The notes beneath the pieces were generated by a model. It was not told the DNA's origin and made no database searches. It saw nothing but the letters and a program-made list of their open reading frames with translations. Positions 13,877-14,621 of a stretch of 14,621 nucleotides of DNA are shown here, piece by piece. The stretch is taken from assembly GCA_020345785.1 (NCBI GenBank), contig CP070771.1, positions 457,553 to 472,173 of the forward strand. The letters are read 5' to 3'. This DNA is from Desulfobacterales bacterium. Lineage in GTDB: Bacteria > Desulfobacterota > Desulfobacteria > Desulfobacterales > JAFDCJ01. Positions within the stretch are counted from its first letter, which is position 1. Each line of letters opens with the position of its first letter. The translations under genes were made by a program, and so were the position numbers.

Positions 13877-14621
13877 TTTGCCCCTCCTTTTCCGATGCGG
13901 CCATTTCTCTGATCAATTCTTCTTTTTGTTCTTTGAGGGAGGGATGCATCTCGCCATAATGATGTTTGAACATATCCACAGGATCGCCCAGGATTTTCAT
14001 CTTTTCTTCGGCCCTGTCGACGGCTGATTGAATCTCATCCAGAACAGTGCTTTCAATCTCGGCAATTTTTTCTTCTGCAAGAAGCCCTCTGTCAAGCAAG
14101 TACTTCTGAAACCGTTTTAGCGGGTCCCGCTGTTTCCATAGTTCCACCTCCTGCTCCGAACGATATCGCCGCGGATCGTCGGCAGTCGTGTGCATCATCA
14201 ACCTATAGGTAACGGTCTCAATCAATGTAGGGCCGCCTCCGGAGCGGGCTCGCTGGACGGCTTCATGCGCCGCTGCATAGGATGCCAGGATGTCATTGCC
14301 GTCGATTTGAATGCCCGGCATGCCGTATGCCAGGGCCTTCTGCGCGAGTGTTTCGGATCTTGTCTGTTTTGAGCGCGGGATCGATATGGCCCATTGATTG
14401 TTCTGGCAGACAAAAATCGTCGGGGTCTGAAACACACCGGCAAAATTGAGCCCCTCGTGAAAATCGCCCTGTGATGTGGCCCCGTCGCCAAAAAATACCA
14501 TCGCAACCCGATCTGTTTTGCGGTATTTAGCGGCCCAGGCCAAGCCGACCGCATGCAGAATTTGAGATCCTACGGGAACGGATAAGGGGAGATCATTGCT
14601 GTCCCGCGGTATTTCAGAACC
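13869..14621 (-). CDS. pdhA: 2-oxoacid dehydrogenase E1 component, alpha subunit, N-terminus outside window
   Basis: The frame is open to the right edge, so about 250 C-terminal codons are visible. The TTG at 14543 is internal, because family sequence continues upstream (LSVPVGSQILHAVGLAWAAK). The thiamine diphosphate motif is present: GDGATSQGDFHEGLNFAGVF with NNQWAIS about 30 residues on. Also seen are QIDGNDILA, the loop region MMHTTADDPRRYRSEQEVE, and RDPLKRFQKYLLDRGLL. It decarboxylates a 2-oxoacid with thiamine diphosphate together with E1 beta. The promoter of the cluster, and any lipoate-related genes, would lie beyond the window. Confidence 0.93.
   Translation of the reverse strand, partial: GSEIPRDSNDLPLSVPVGSQILHAVGLAWAAKYRKTDRVAMVFFGDGATSQGDFHEGLNFAGVFQTPTIFVCQNNQWAISIPRSKQTRSETLAQKALAYGMPGIQIDGNDILASYAAAHEAVQRARSGGGPTLIETVTYRLMMHTTADDPRRYRSEQEVELWKQRDPLKRFQKYLLDRGLLAEEKIAEIESTVLDEIQSAVDRAEEKMKILGDPVDMFKHHYGEMHPSLKEQKEELIREMAASEKEGQNG

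Overview
The window looks like chromosomal DNA from an anaerobic Desulfobacterota (deltaproteobacterial) bacterium, probably a sulfate reducer or a relative. This is an inference from a giant 2-hydroxyacyl-CoA dehydratase-type activase, three apparent selenocysteine (Sec) genes, a PAS-SpoIIE phosphatase and long repeat-rich gaps between genes. No rRNA or other taxonomic marker is present.

Layout. Positions 1-2847 (+) hold the 3' part of a very large BadF/DUF2229-type acyl-CoA dehydratase activase, open at the left edge. Next comes an AT-rich gap with a terminator. Positions 3154-7281 form the unusual part. A periplasmic YHS-domain protein (-) lies downstream of a membrane-anchored TolB-like/TPR protein (-). 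Divergent from that TPR gene is a two-gene operon (+) for an exported peroxiredoxin and a thioredoxin-fold lipoprotein. The YHS, peroxiredoxin and lipoprotein genes each contain one in-frame TGA exactly where the family has its redox or metal Cys. In each, the reading frame continues past the TGA with clear family sequence. I read all three as Sec-encoding genes. Standard gene calling would cut them into fragments or truncate them.

Positions 7282-7794 are non-coding, with a terminator for the Sec operon and a 9-bp repeat tract. Positions 7795-9477 (-) encode a coiled-coil/PAS/PAS/SpoIIE protein phosphatase. Positions 9700-14621 (-) hold a 2-oxoacid (probably pyruvate) dehydrogenase cluster in transcription order: E1 alpha (cut by the right edge), E1 beta, E2 and E3. 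The E1 genes overlap by 8 bp. Each of the three following gaps (E1 beta-E2, E2-E3, E3-phosphatase) carries a different long inverted repeat made of short direct-repeat units.

How the genes fit together. The three Sec proteins are all predicted to be exported: two with cleavable signal peptides and one as a lipoprotein. The mature YHS protein and the peroxiredoxin contain no cysteine, so Sec is their only chalcogen residue. The lipoprotein has a UxxC pair that could act as a reductant. A cell-envelope Sec-based peroxide or metal defence module beside a membrane TolB/TPR protein is the most notable biology here. The dehydrogenase cluster is ordinary metabolism. No Sec machinery (selA, selB, selC, selD) is in the window, so the Sec reading depends on the rest of the genome.
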